From Weimeria sp002480925 (lineage in GTDB: Bacteria > Bacillota > Clostridia > Lachnospirales > Lachnospiraceae), in NCBI RefSeq assembly GCF_052064335.1, contig NZ_JBQHVU010000001.1, forward strand, positions 1-64,000: DNA of 64,000 nucleotides, written 5' to 3'. The stretch's first letter is position 1. Each line of letters begins with the position of its first letter. The translations under genes were made by a program, and so were the position numbers. Below are positions 35,642-43,735 of this stretch, one piece after another. The notes under the pieces were generated by a model that saw only the letters and a program-made list of their open reading frames with translations, was not told the DNA's origin and ran no database searches.

Positions 35642-36287
35642 ACAGATAGCAATAGATGGACCTGCAGGCGCAGGCAAGTCAACTATAGCAAAAAGGGTCG
35701 CAGCCGACCTTTCATATATCTATATAGATACCGGAGCCATGTACAGAAGCATAGGTCTTTATATGCTCCGTAATGGAATAGATATACATGACAGGGATAA
35801 GGTCGAGATTGAGTCAGAGAATGCCGATGTGAGTCTTTCATATGTGGACGGAAATCTTCATGTCTTTTTGAATGGCGAGGACGTCTCGAACGAGATTAGA
35901 AAAGAGGAGGTAGGTAATGCTGCAAGCGTGGTAAGCGCATATCCTCTGGTGAGAAGGAATCTGACAGAGCTTCAGCGCAGGCTTGCAAAAAAGGAAAACG
36001 TCGTAATGGACGGACGTGACATTGGCACATGTGTCCTGCCTGACGCCTTCCTTAAGATATATCTGACTGCCTCGCCAGAGGTCAGAGGAGAGAGAAGATA
36101 CAGGGAGCTTATGGATAAGGGAGAGAGTCCTGATCTTGACAGAATTATCGAGGATATAAAAAAGCGTGATCAGGCAGATATGAACAGAGAGATATCTCCT
36201 TTGAGAAAGGCAGATGACGCAGTAGAGGTTGATTCATCTGATATGACTATCGATGAGGTCGTAAACAGGATAGAAAGTCTGATATGA
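35634..36287 (+). CDS. cmk: Cytidylate kinase
   Basis: A 217-residue kinase that phosphorylates CMP and dCMP. P-loop GPAGAGKST at residues 8-16, YIDTGAMYRS, MDGRDIGTCVLP and ERRYREL are all typical. The ATG at 35634 follows AAAGGA within the end of the previous gene. The next gene overlaps its last bases. Confidence 0.95.
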   Translation: MSKQIAIDGPAGAGKSTIAKRVAADLSYIYIDTGAMYRSIGLYMLRNGIDIHDRDKVEIESENADVSLSYVDGNLHVFLNGEDVSNEIRKEEVGNAASVVSAYPLVRRNLTELQRRLAKKENVVMDGRDIGTCVLPDAFLKIYLTASPEVRGERRYRELMDKGESPDLDRIIEDIKKRDQADMNREISPLRKADDAVEVDSSDMTIDEVVNRIESLI

Positions 36288-36907
36288 AAGCAAGACGGAT
36301 GATAATGATGCTGGCCGGCCAGACTCTCTGTGCGGTAAGCGCCGGAATGCTTCGCTTCTGCAATTTCGGTATGGATCCCTATAATTCAGGAGTGCTCGGG
36401 CTATGGCATATGACTGGCCTTCTTGACTTTGGGACCTTTTCCCTTATAGTCTGCCTGCTGCTTCTTGCAATAGACTTACTTTTTCTCGACAGGAAGAGGC
36501 TTGGTATAGGAACGGTCTACAATATGGTCATTATGGGATATGTGATAGACTTTACCTACAAGACACTAAAGGGGCTGCTGCCGGGCGCATCGATCGCTGT
36601 AAGGATCATTTTCCTTTTCGCTGGTCTAGCCCTTCTGTGCTACTCATCTTCTATGTATCATGTGGCCGATATGGGAGTTTCTCCCTATGACTGCATTCCA
36701 TTGTCGATATCCGAAAGGGTAAGGTTCAGGTTTCGGACCGTGCGACTGACCTCGGATTGTATAATGGTCCTTATTGGACTGATAGGAAGACAGATGCCGG
36801 GAGTCACTACTATAATCACAGCACTCTGCCTAGGACCATTCATAGAGCTTTTCAATCCTTTAAACAGAAGGCTTATAGGAGAAGAGAAGAAGGATATGAA
36901 GAAGTGA
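36284..36907 (+). CDS. YczE/YitT-like membrane protein
   Basis: A 207-residue protein with about five membrane helices. The two internal repeats NFGMDPYNSGVLGLWHMTG and DMGVSPYDCIPLSIS are characteristic of the YczE family, a distant group of YitT-like proteins of unknown function. Overlaps cmk by 4 bp and cobU by 4 bp. Confidence 0.8.
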   Translation: MKARRMIMMLAGQTLCAVSAGMLRFCNFGMDPYNSGVLGLWHMTGLLDFGTFSLIVCLLLLAIDLLFLDRKRLGIGTVYNMVIMGYVIDFTYKTLKGLLPGASIAVRIIFLFAGLALLCYSSSMYHVADMGVSPYDCIPLSISERVRFRFRTVRLTSDCIMVLIGLIGRQMPGVTTIITALCLGPFIELFNPLNRRLIGEEKKDMKK

Positions 36908-37431
36908 AGAGACTAAGGCTTGTATACGGGGGAAGCGGAAGCGGCAAGAGTGATCTGGCGGAGGGGCTTCTTGACACCTGTTTGGATAAGATCTATCTGG
37001 CCACAATGCCCTTTGCAGGAGAAAACATTGGCCGGATCGATCGTCACAGGAGACGAAGGGCCGGGAAGGGCTTTTGGACCATTGAGCGGACTAAAGACAT
37101 ATCTGGCCTGCCATTAGCCGATAATGCAGTGGTACTTTTGGAGGATCTGCCGAATCTGCTTGCAAATACCATGTTCCTTCCGGACGGGACTGTGGATTAT
37201 CATGCGGACGATAAGGTCAGGGAGGATCTTTTATATCTGATAGACAGATGCATGGAGCTTGTGATAGTTTCTGATGATATATTTTCATCGGGGATGAGCT
37301 ATGACAGGCTGACTGAAAGATATATGAGCATGCTTGGATCCCTGCATGGCTTTCTGGCAAATAAGGGTGAGATGATAGAGGTCGTTGCGGGAATAGGGAT
37401 CTATCATAGCAGCTTAAACAGATTGGAGTAG
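36904..37431 (+). CDS. cobU: Adenosylcobinamide kinase/guanylyltransferase (CobU)
   Basis: A 175-residue CobU. P-loop GGSGSGKSDLAE lies at residues 8-19, IYLATMPF is followed by the RIDRHRRRR motif, which includes the guanylylated His, and LLEDLPNLLANTMF is next. It activates cobinamide during the lower-ligand assembly of cobalamin. The GTG at 36904 overlaps the stop of the membrane protein before it. cobS lies 2.2 kb downstream. Confidence 0.88.
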   Translation: MKRLRLVYGGSGSGKSDLAEGLLDTCLDKIYLATMPFAGENIGRIDRHRRRRAGKGFWTIERTKDISGLPLADNAVVLLEDLPNLLANTMFLPDGTVDYHADDKVREDLLYLIDRCMELVIVSDDIFSSGMSYDRLTERYMSMLGSLHGFLANKGEMIEVVAGIGIYHSSLNRLE

Positions 37432-37434
37432 ACA

Positions 37435-38556
37435 ATGGATGCAGAAACAGACAGAAACAAACAGATAGTAAGGACCAGTATAGTAGGGATACTTGCGAAT
37501 ATCCTTCTTGCCTCATTTAAGGCTGTGATCGGAGTACTCTCAGGTTCTATTGCTATCACACTTGATGCAGTAAATAACCTCTCGGATGCGGCCAGCTCCG
37601 TCATAACTATAGTCGGGACAAAGCTTGCGGGAAAGCCGGCTGACAGAAAGCATCCGTTCGGATACGGGCGGCTTGAATACCTGAGCGCCATGATAATTTC
37701 TATCATTGTGCTCTATGCAGGAGTTACCTCCCTTAAGGAATCAGTAGCAAGGATCATACATCCGAAGAGACCCGATTATGCATTGCTTTCCCTTATCATC
37801 GTGGCAGTGGCCGTCCTTGTAAAGATAATCCTTGGCAGATATGTAGAGGGGGTCGGAAAGAGGGTAAATTCCGATTCGCTTATCGCCTCCGGCAGGGATG
37901 CCACACTTGACTCAGTGATCTCAGCCTCGACTCTGCTTGCAGCTCTTATCTATATAGCATCAGGTCTTTCACTTGAGTCATGGCTTGGAGCTATTATCTC
38001 TGTCGTTATAATAAAGTCCGGCATAGATATGCTTCGTGATACTATCTCAGAGATCCTTGGAGAACGCGCTGATACCCAGCTCGTTGTAGATATAAAAAAG
38101 ACAGTAAGAGAGATGGATGGAGTAAGAGGAGCCTATGATCTGGTCCTTAATAACTATGGCCCTGATCATTATATCGGTTCGCTTCATATAGAGGTTCCGG
38201 ATACCTGTACCGCTGACCAGATAGATGAGCTTACAAGGAAGATTACAAGAGAGATCTATAATAAGTACAAGGTCCTTCTTACAGCAGTAAGCGTTTATTC
38301 CTATAATACAAAGAATCCTATGGTAATAGGAGTAAGGGACAAGATAGAGGGTATTGTAAAAAAGTGCCCGAATATACTCCAGATGCATGGATTCTATATG
38401 GATGAGGAGGAAAAAACGATCCGCTTTGATCTTGTGGTGAGCTTCGAGGCGCCTGACAGACTGGAAGCCTTTAACAGCGCACTTGAAAAGGTAAGAAAGG
38501 AATATCCCGGCTATACTGTAACAGCCGCCATTGATGCGGATTTTTCAGAGATCTGA
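37435..38556 (+). CDS. Cation diffusion facilitator family transporter
   Basis: A 373-residue CDF protein. About six membrane helices carry the metal site DAVNNLSDAASS (helix 2) and SGRDATLDSV (helix 5). The C-terminal half has a cytoplasmic ferredoxin-like domain (IGSLHIEVP) and a further about 85-residue domain of similar type. It exports divalent metals such as Mn, Zn, Fe or Co by proton exchange. Placement between cobU and cobS is suggestive of cobalt but does not prove it. Three bases after cobU. Confidence 0.9.
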   Translation: MDAETDRNKQIVRTSIVGILANILLASFKAVIGVLSGSIAITLDAVNNLSDAASSVITIVGTKLAGKPADRKHPFGYGRLEYLSAMIISIIVLYAGVTSLKESVARIIHPKRPDYALLSLIIVAVAVLVKIILGRYVEGVGKRVNSDSLIASGRDATLDSVISASTLLAALIYIASGLSLESWLGAIISVVIIKSGIDMLRDTISEILGERADTQLVVDIKKTVREMDGVRGAYDLVLNNYGPDHYIGSLHIEVPDTCTADQIDELTRKITREIYNKYKVLLTAVSVYSYNTKNPMVIGVRDKIEGIVKKCPNILQMHGFYMDEEEKTIRFDLVVSFEAPDRLEAFNSALEKVRKEYPGYTVTAAIDADFSEI

Positions 38557-38608
38557 TGATTTATTAAGCGGGATGCAGGATTTGGCTTAAATAAAGACAG
38601 GAGATAAG

Positions 38609-39592
38609 ATGATATACCCGAAATTTTTACAGAATGGGAGTACTATAGGAATCGCAGCGCCGAGCGCCGGCGTAGGTGATGATATTGGTCAGTGGGAAGA
38701 AAGCTGCGCCCTTCTGCAGACTGAGGGGTTTTTTATAAAGGAGACGGAGTCGGTAAGGAATGTGGGGGACAGAAGTGCTGATGCTGTGACAAGGGCTAAG
38801 GAGCTGGGTTCTCTATTTTCAGATTCGGAGGTCGATTTTGTCATGTGCGCTGCGGGCGGAGATTTTCTTGACGAGTGCCTTCCTTATGTTGATCTTGATC
38901 TGATGAGGGCAAATCCCAAATGGCTGATGGGAGCATCCGATCCTACAGGAATACTATATCCTTATACGACTAAGTGTGATGTTGCAACTATTTACGGTCT
39001 TAACGCAGGTGGCTACAGCAGATACCCTGTACCTGACTATGTAAAGGATAATCTTTCTCTGATAAAGGGAGAGTCTCTTACTGAGAAGAGCTACCCTATG
39101 TATATGTCGATTCCGCCATTTGCATCAGATGATACTTTTTATGACAGGCCATCTGATATGACTTGCAGCAGGGACTATGTCAGTGCAAGGGGAAGATGCA
39201 TAGGTGGCTGTATAGATGTGCTAAAGGATATGATCGGTACTCCTTTTGACGCAACTAAGGACTTCCTTAGAAGATATAAGGATGATCATTTCATCTGGTA
39301 CTTTGATAATTTCTCACTGGGCGCCGAGGCATTCTACAGAACACTTCTTCAGATGAGATATGCAGGATGGTTCGATGATACAGAGGCTGTGATAGTAGGC
39401 AGAACTCTTTTTGAATCATCAGATACAGGGCTTTCATATAGAGAGGCTGCCGAGATGGCATTAGGTGATATTCCGGTCATACAGAGGGCCGACATAGGGC
39501 ACACTCTGCCACATTTTACTATGATAAACGGGGCCATGATGGAGCTTGTCTACAAGGACAGCCAGATGGATATTACCTTTTCACTGGTGTAG
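38609..39592 (+). CDS. S66 peptidase (LD-carboxypeptidase/MccF-like)
   Basis: A 327-residue serine peptidase of family S66. The N-terminal GSTIGIAAPSAG and the nucleophile elbow LMGASDPTGIL (Ser in GASD) are clear; the catalytic His is in ADIGHTLPH and a Glu is expected in the middle region. Family members cut the L,D bond of muropeptides (LdcA) or detoxify microcin C (MccF). The 39-50-residue insertion around 165-200 resembles the MccF-like branch. Which role applies is open. Confidence 0.88.
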   Translation: MIYPKFLQNGSTIGIAAPSAGVGDDIGQWEESCALLQTEGFFIKETESVRNVGDRSADAVTRAKELGSLFSDSEVDFVMCAAGGDFLDECLPYVDLDLMRANPKWLMGASDPTGILYPYTTKCDVATIYGLNAGGYSRYPVPDYVKDNLSLIKGESLTEKSYPMYMSIPPFASDDTFYDRPSDMTCSRDYVSARGRCIGGCIDVLKDMIGTPFDATKDFLRRYKDDHFIWYFDNFSLGAEAFYRTLLQMRYAGWFDDTEAVIVGRTLFESSDTGLSYREAAEMALGDIPVIQRADIGHTLPHFTMINGAMMELVYKDSQMDITFSLV

Positions 39593-39595
39593 TAT

Positions 39596-40363
39596 ATGGA
39601 TATTTTAAGAAGCATTGTGATAGCTTTTTCGACCTATTCGACTATACCTATGCCGGGATTTCAATGGGATAAGAGATGCTACGACAGATCACTTGACTTT
39701 TTTCCTCTGGTCGGGGCGGCTCTATCAGGCATTCTTTTCCTTATACACAGGGGATGCCAGCTTCTTGGTATAAGTCAGGTATCAGCTGCTGTGATACTAA
39801 GCGCTGCGGTAGTGGCCTTTACCGGAGGATTCCATATAGACGGATTCATGGATACGATCGATGCGCTTTGTTCACACAGGAGTCAGGGAGAAAAGATCGA
39901 GATAATGAAGGATTCTCATACCGGAGCCTTCGGAGTGATATGGCTTCTGGTCTTAGCCGGCCTTTTTACAGCCGGGATCTTTGAGGCAGCAGGGAAGGGA
40001 AGTCTTAATTCACTTCTTTATGCCTTTGTCATATCACGTTCTCTTTCCGGCATTTCTGTAGCCTCCTTTAAGAGAAGGGATGATAATAGCTCCCTTATTC
40101 ATTTCGATTCGGCTGTTCAGAAGTTCTCGACAGTTTTTATAATGATCTCATATATTGCGATCGCAACGGTTTTGATGCTGCATTCTGCGGACATGGCAGC
40201 TCTTGCAGCAACGCTCTGCTGCGTGGTATGGCTGCTTATATCCAGGGTTTTATATGAAAAGGAATTCGGTGGTATAAGCGGTGATACCTGTGGACATTTT
40301 CTCTGCATATGCGAGCTGGTCTATTTTGCAGCATTTGTAGTGATATCCGGTATCAGATGGTGA
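39596..40363 (+). CDS. cobS: Adenosylcobinamide-GDP ribazoletransferase (cobalamin synthase)
   Basis: A 255-residue integral membrane enzyme that joins adenosylcobinamide-GDP to alpha-ribazole. FSTYSTIPMP at the start and FTGGFHIDGFMDTIDAL with SHTGAFGVIWL are the family marks. It starts 3 bp after the S66 peptidase gene. Confidence 0.93.
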   Translation: MDILRSIVIAFSTYSTIPMPGFQWDKRCYDRSLDFFPLVGAALSGILFLIHRGCQLLGISQVSAAVILSAAVVAFTGGFHIDGFMDTIDALCSHRSQGEKIEIMKDSHTGAFGVIWLLVLAGLFTAGIFEAAGKGSLNSLLYAFVISRSLSGISVASFKRRDDNSSLIHFDSAVQKFSTVFIMISYIAIATVLMLHSADMAALAATLCCVVWLLISRVLYEKEFGGISGDTCGHFLCICELVYFAAFVVISGIRW

Positions 40364-40369
40364 TCAGAG

Positions 40370-40427
40370 GATTTTACATGGATTTTACAATAGGGTACTT
40401 GCAGATTTTACAGTGGGTTTTTAGAAT
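40370..40427 (+). promoter_or_regulatory. PHO-box direct repeats and promoter of phoPR
   Basis: GATTTTACA occurs three times, at 40370-40378, 40381-40389 and 40404-40412: spacings of 11 and 23 (about two 11-12 nt steps). TTTACA/TTAACA repeats at about 11 bp match the Gram-positive PHO box bound by PhoP dimers. A possible -10 box, TAGAAT (40422-40427), lies 9 bp after the last repeat, the usual position. If correct, phoP has a 5' UTR of about 215 nt. Confidence 0.6.
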
Positions 40428-40428
40428 A

Positions 40429-40619
40429 GAGGCCGAAAGCTTCGAGATGAGAGCAAGCCAAAGGCGAAGCTCGAATCCGAAGCGAGGTCGTTCTCTAAGA
40501 TTGGTGAGACCGAGCTGATAAGCGAAGGTCGAACCTAGCGAAGAGAACTTCCTTGTTAGCGAAGAGAACTTCCTTGTTAGCGAAGAGAACTTCCTTGTTA
40601 GCGAGCAGAACTTCCTTTT
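40429..40619 (+). repeat. Dispersed repeat plus four 21-bp tandem units before phoP
   Basis: 40429-40496 is a 68-bp exact copy of 22861-22928. A diverged core follows (about 40504-40535). Then come four tandem 21-bp units, TAGCGAAGAGAACTTCCTTGT, at 40536-40556, 40557-40577 and 40578-40598, and a diverged one at 40599-40619. Each tandem unit can form a small GAAG/CTTC hairpin, and each AGAGAAC is the complement of GTTCTCT at 40490-40496. Confidence 0.92.
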
Positions 40620-40649
40620 TTTTGTATATGACATAAAGGAGAACATGAT

Positions 40650-41327
40650 ATGATCTACTGTGTTGAGGATGATGACAATATCAGAGAGCTTGTGGTCTAT
40701 ACGCTCGATTCTACCGGCCTTCCGGCCAAGGGCTTTCCGGGAGGAGTAGAGTTTCATACTGCACTGAAGAATGAACTTCCTGAGCTGGTTCTTCTTGATA
40801 TAATGCTTCCTGGTGAGGATGGAATGGAGCTTCTGTCTGATTTGAGGAAGGATCCGAGGACCAGATCGATCCCTGTTATCATGCTTACTGCAAAAGGTGC
40901 CGAATATGACAAGGTATCTGCGCTTGATATGGGAGCAGATGACTATGTGACAAAGCCATTTGGAATGATGGAGCTGGTATCTAGGATAAGGGCAGTACTG
41001 AGAAGAAGCGGCAAGGGAAAGAACAGCGATGAACCAGTGCTTAGCTCCGGCTCTATTAAGATAGATGTTCTGCGCCATAAGGTAACAGTGGGCGGCAAGG
41101 AGGTAGTCCTTACGTTAAAGGAATTCGAGCTGCTCAAGATGCTGATACTAAACAGCGGAGTGGTTCTTACAAGAGAGCAGCTGCTAGAGGATATATGGGG
41201 CTATAATTTCGATGGAGAGACAAGAACAGTCGATGTCCATGTCAGGTCCCTGCGACAGAAGCTTAAGAACGAGGGCGACCGGATAGAGACTGTAAGAGGC
41301 CTGGGATACAGGATAAGGGAGAAATAA
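40650..41327 (+). CDS. phoP: Phosphate-response regulator PhoP/PhoB
   Basis: A 225-residue OmpR-family response regulator. The receiver has acidic residues EDDD near the start, the phospho-accepting Asp in LVLLDIMLPGEDG and Lys in VTKPFG. The C-terminal winged helix ends with TRTVDVHVRSLRQKL and VRGLGYR. AAAGGAG ribosome site. It is followed at once by a histidine kinase and the pst-phoU genes, which identifies it as PhoP/PhoB. Confidence 0.94.
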   Translation: MIYCVEDDDNIRELVVYTLDSTGLPAKGFPGGVEFHTALKNELPELVLLDIMLPGEDGMELLSDLRKDPRTRSIPVIMLTAKGAEYDKVSALDMGADDYVTKPFGMMELVSRIRAVLRRSGKGKNSDEPVLSSGSIKIDVLRHKVTVGGKEVVLTLKEFELLKMLILNSGVVLTREQLLEDIWGYNFDGETRTVDVHVRSLRQKLKNEGDRIETVRGLGYRIREK

Positions 41328-41328
41328 T

Positions 41329-42639
41329 ATGCAGAAAAAGATACAGACAAGAATGATTCAGGTGATAGCACTGGCTCTAACAATAGCCTATGCTGTCACC
41401 ATATTTTTTGTATACAGGACAATAGTAAGCATTTCCGAGAAGAATGTGATCTATGAATCGGAATATCTTTCAGAGGCAGTAAATTATAACGGCTCTGATT
41501 TCCTTAAGTCATTAAAGCATCTTCAGACCGGAACAAGGATCACTCTTATAGACAGGGACGGATCGGTACTTTATGATTCAAAGGAGGATTCCCATACACT
41601 AGAAAATCATAAGAACAGACCAGAGGTCGCTGCAGCCTTCAGGAAGGGCAGAGGAATGGACAAAAGAAAGTCCGATACTCTAAAGGAGGATATGTATTAT
41701 TCTGCTATAAGGCTTGATGACGGAAGGGTACTTCGGATAGCAAAATCGGTAAAATCGATTCTTGCTACCGTACTTGAGCTTTTGCCGGCCATGATCATAA
41801 CTGTAGTTCTGCTTTTGATAGCGGCCTTCTATTTTGCCCACAAAACAGCATCAGATCTGATAAGGCCAATAAACAGCCTGGATCTCGACAATCCTCTCGA
41901 CAATGATGTCTACGAGGAGATAAAGCCGCTTCTTGTAAGAATAGATGAGCAGAATAAGCAGAAGGATGCCATGGTTGCAATGAGACAGGAATTCTCGGCA
42001 AATGTCTCCCATGAGCTTAAAACTCCTCTAACATCGATTTCCGGCTATGCCGAGATCATAAGGGACGGTCTTGTAAAGAAGAAGGATATTCCTGATTTCT
42101 CAGACAGGATCTATAGAGAAGCAAACCGAATGATAAATCTGGTCAACGATATAATAAAGATCTCCAAGCTTGATGAAGGAGAGATAGGTATCGACAGGGA
42201 ACAGTGCGATCTCTATCAGATGTCCTCTGATATAATAACAAGGCTTGTGCCAAAGGCCCGAGAATACGGGGTACATGTCTCACTTATAGGAAATCACCTT
42301 CAGGTGAACGGATACAGACAGGTGCTTGATGAGATGATACAGAATATAGTGGAGAATGCTATCAAATACAACAAGCCTGACGGTAAGGTGACTGTGACAA
42401 CTGAGATGGCAGAGGGGAAGCCGTGTATCACTGTTAAGGATACGGGAATAGGGATACCGAAGAAGGATCAGGAAAGGATTTTTGAGAGATTCTACAGGGT
42501 CGACAAGAGCCATTCAAGGGAGACAGGAGGAACAGGGCTTGGCCTTTCAATAGTAAAGCATGCGGCTGCAATCCATAATGCCAGGATAATCCTTTCTTCT
42601 GTCGAAGGAGAGGGCACCACTATCACGATAGTATTCTGA
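41329..42639 (+). CDS. phoR: Phosphate-regulon sensor histidine kinase PhoR
   Basis: A 436-residue membrane kinase. Two helices (about 10-32 and about 146-168) flank an extracytoplasmic domain of about 110 residues. The dimerisation motif NVSHELKTPLTSISGYAEII holds the phosphorylated His, and the ATPase has VENAIKYNKPDG, DTGIGIPKKD and GGTGLGLSIV. One base separates it from phoP. Confidence 0.93.
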   Translation: MQKKIQTRMIQVIALALTIAYAVTIFFVYRTIVSISEKNVIYESEYLSEAVNYNGSDFLKSLKHLQTGTRITLIDRDGSVLYDSKEDSHTLENHKNRPEVAAAFRKGRGMDKRKSDTLKEDMYYSAIRLDDGRVLRIAKSVKSILATVLELLPAMIITVVLLLIAAFYFAHKTASDLIRPINSLDLDNPLDNDVYEEIKPLLVRIDEQNKQKDAMVAMRQEFSANVSHELKTPLTSISGYAEIIRDGLVKKKDIPDFSDRIYREANRMINLVNDIIKISKLDEGEIGIDREQCDLYQMSSDIITRLVPKAREYGVHVSLIGNHLQVNGYRQVLDEMIQNIVENAIKYNKPDGKVTVTTEMAEGKPCITVKDTGIGIPKKDQERIFERFYRVDKSHSRETGGTGLGLSIVKHAAAIHNARIILSSVEGEGTTITIVF

Positions 42640-42645
42640 GACAAC

Positions 42646-42683
42646 TTAACAGGCATTTTACAATCTTTAACGGAGGCTTAACC
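42646..42683 (+). promoter_or_regulatory. PHO-box direct repeats upstream of pstS
   Basis: Four hexamers occur in register: TTAACA (42646), TTTACA (42657), TTAACG (42667) and TTAACC (42678), spaced 11, 10 and 11 bp. They overlap the phoR terminator. A TATTTT box lies about 7 bp after the last repeat. A separate 12-bp palindrome, TTACAGCTGTAA, lies at 42720-42731 in the leader. Confidence 0.6.
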
Positions 42684-42699
42684 CCTCCGTTATTTTTTT
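42668..42699 (+). terminator. Terminator of phoPR
   Basis: TAACGGAGG (42668-42676) pairs with CCTCCGTTA (42684-42692), 7-nt loop, followed by seven T. It lies 29 bp after the phoR stop. Confidence 0.9.
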
Positions 42700-42772
42700 G
42701 TTACTTTGAAAGTGTATCATTACAGCTGTAACAAGGGAAAGCCAGTAGTTTTGATATGAAAAGGAGTACACA

Positions 42773-43651
42773 ATGAAGAAAAAACTTTTTTCCCTGCTGC
42801 TTTTATCAGCACTTACAGTTTCAACAGTCCTTACCGGATGCGGCCAGGGATCGACAAAGAAGGCTGATGCCTCATCTGATACCGGATCAAAGTCATCCTC
42901 AAACAAAGCAGGAGGAGACTTAAGCGGAACAGTAGCAACAGACGGATCCACTTCAATGGAGAAGGTAATAGGCTACCTGAGTGAGGCCTTTATGCAGGAG
43001 AATCCTAATGTAAAGGTTACCTATAATCCTACAGGATCAGGTTCAGGAATTGAGGCAGTAGGGAAGGGAAGCTGTGATATAGGTCTTGCCAGCCGTGATC
43101 TTACAGATGATGAGAAGAGCTCGGGACTGACCCAGACTACAATAGCTATCGATGGAATTGCTATGATAGTAAATCCTAACAATGGCGTTGAAAACTTAAG
43201 TATGGACCAGATAGCTCAGATCTATACAGGAAAGATCACCAACTGGAAGGATGTCGGCGGTTCAGATGGAAAGATCGTAGTGATCGGCCGTGAGGCAGCA
43301 TCAGGAACACGTGATGGTTTCGAGACCATAACAGATACAAAGGAGAAGTGCAAGTACTCACAGGAGCTTACCTCTACAGGTGATGTTATCCAGACAGTAG
43401 CAGGAAATCCTAATGCAATCGGATATGCTTCTCTTGCAGATCTTAACGATACAGTAAAGTCTATAAAGGTTGATGATGTAGCACCTTCAGAGGATACAGT
43501 AAAGGATGGTTCCTACAAGATCCAGCGTAATTTCAACCTGATCACAAAGGACGGCAAGGAATTAAGCGCACCTGCAAAGGCATTCTTCAATTATTGCACA
43601 GGCTCTGATGCAGCAGCGTATGTTTCAAAGGCCGGCGCTGTTTCTAAGTAG
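42773..43651 (+). CDS. pstS: Phosphate ABC transporter, substrate-binding lipoprotein
   Basis: A 292-residue PstS. Signal peptide with lipobox LTGC, then a Ser/Lys-rich linker, then the phosphate site: DGSTSMEKV near residue 60, GSGSGIEAVGKGSCDIGLASRDL, and GREAASGTRDGFE. Ribosome site AAAGGAG. It captures phosphate outside the membrane for PstCAB. A large inverted repeat separates it from pstC. Confidence 0.95.
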   Translation: MKKKLFSLLLLSALTVSTVLTGCGQGSTKKADASSDTGSKSSSNKAGGDLSGTVATDGSTSMEKVIGYLSEAFMQENPNVKVTYNPTGSGSGIEAVGKGSCDIGLASRDLTDDEKSSGLTQTTIAIDGIAMIVNPNNGVENLSMDQIAQIYTGKITNWKDVGGSDGKIVVIGREAASGTRDGFETITDTKEKCKYSQELTSTGDVIQTVAGNPNAIGYASLADLNDTVKSIKVDDVAPSEDTVKDGSYKIQRNFNLITKDGKELSAPAKAFFNYCTGSDAAAYVSKAGAVSK

Positions 43652-43655
43652 GTTC

Positions 43656-43716
43656 CAGGGGCCAGGGAACAGGGTATAGTAAATACTATCAACAACCCCC
43701 TAAACCCTAACCCCTG
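43656..43716 (+). repeat. Long imperfect inverted repeat between pstS and pstC
   Basis: CAGGGG at 43656-43661 pairs with CCCCTG at 43711-43716. Inside, GGG pairs with CCC twice, and the tip is ATAGTA/TACTAT around AA. The unpaired bits are short (CCA/TAA, AACA/TAAA). There is no T run, so it is more likely a processing or stabilising stem than a terminator. Such stems often let pstS RNA outnumber the permease RNA. Confidence 0.6.
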
Positions 43717-43735
43717 ACAAACAAAGGAGATAATA

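Noticed and set aside
40536..40619. CRISPR or iteron-type origin in the 21-bp units
   Set aside because: Units are directly joined without spacers, and no replication initiator gene or AT-rich unwinding region is near.
40374..41078. 234-residue minus-strand frame before and across phoP
   Set aside because: Antisense of the repeat array and of phoP; no start signals.
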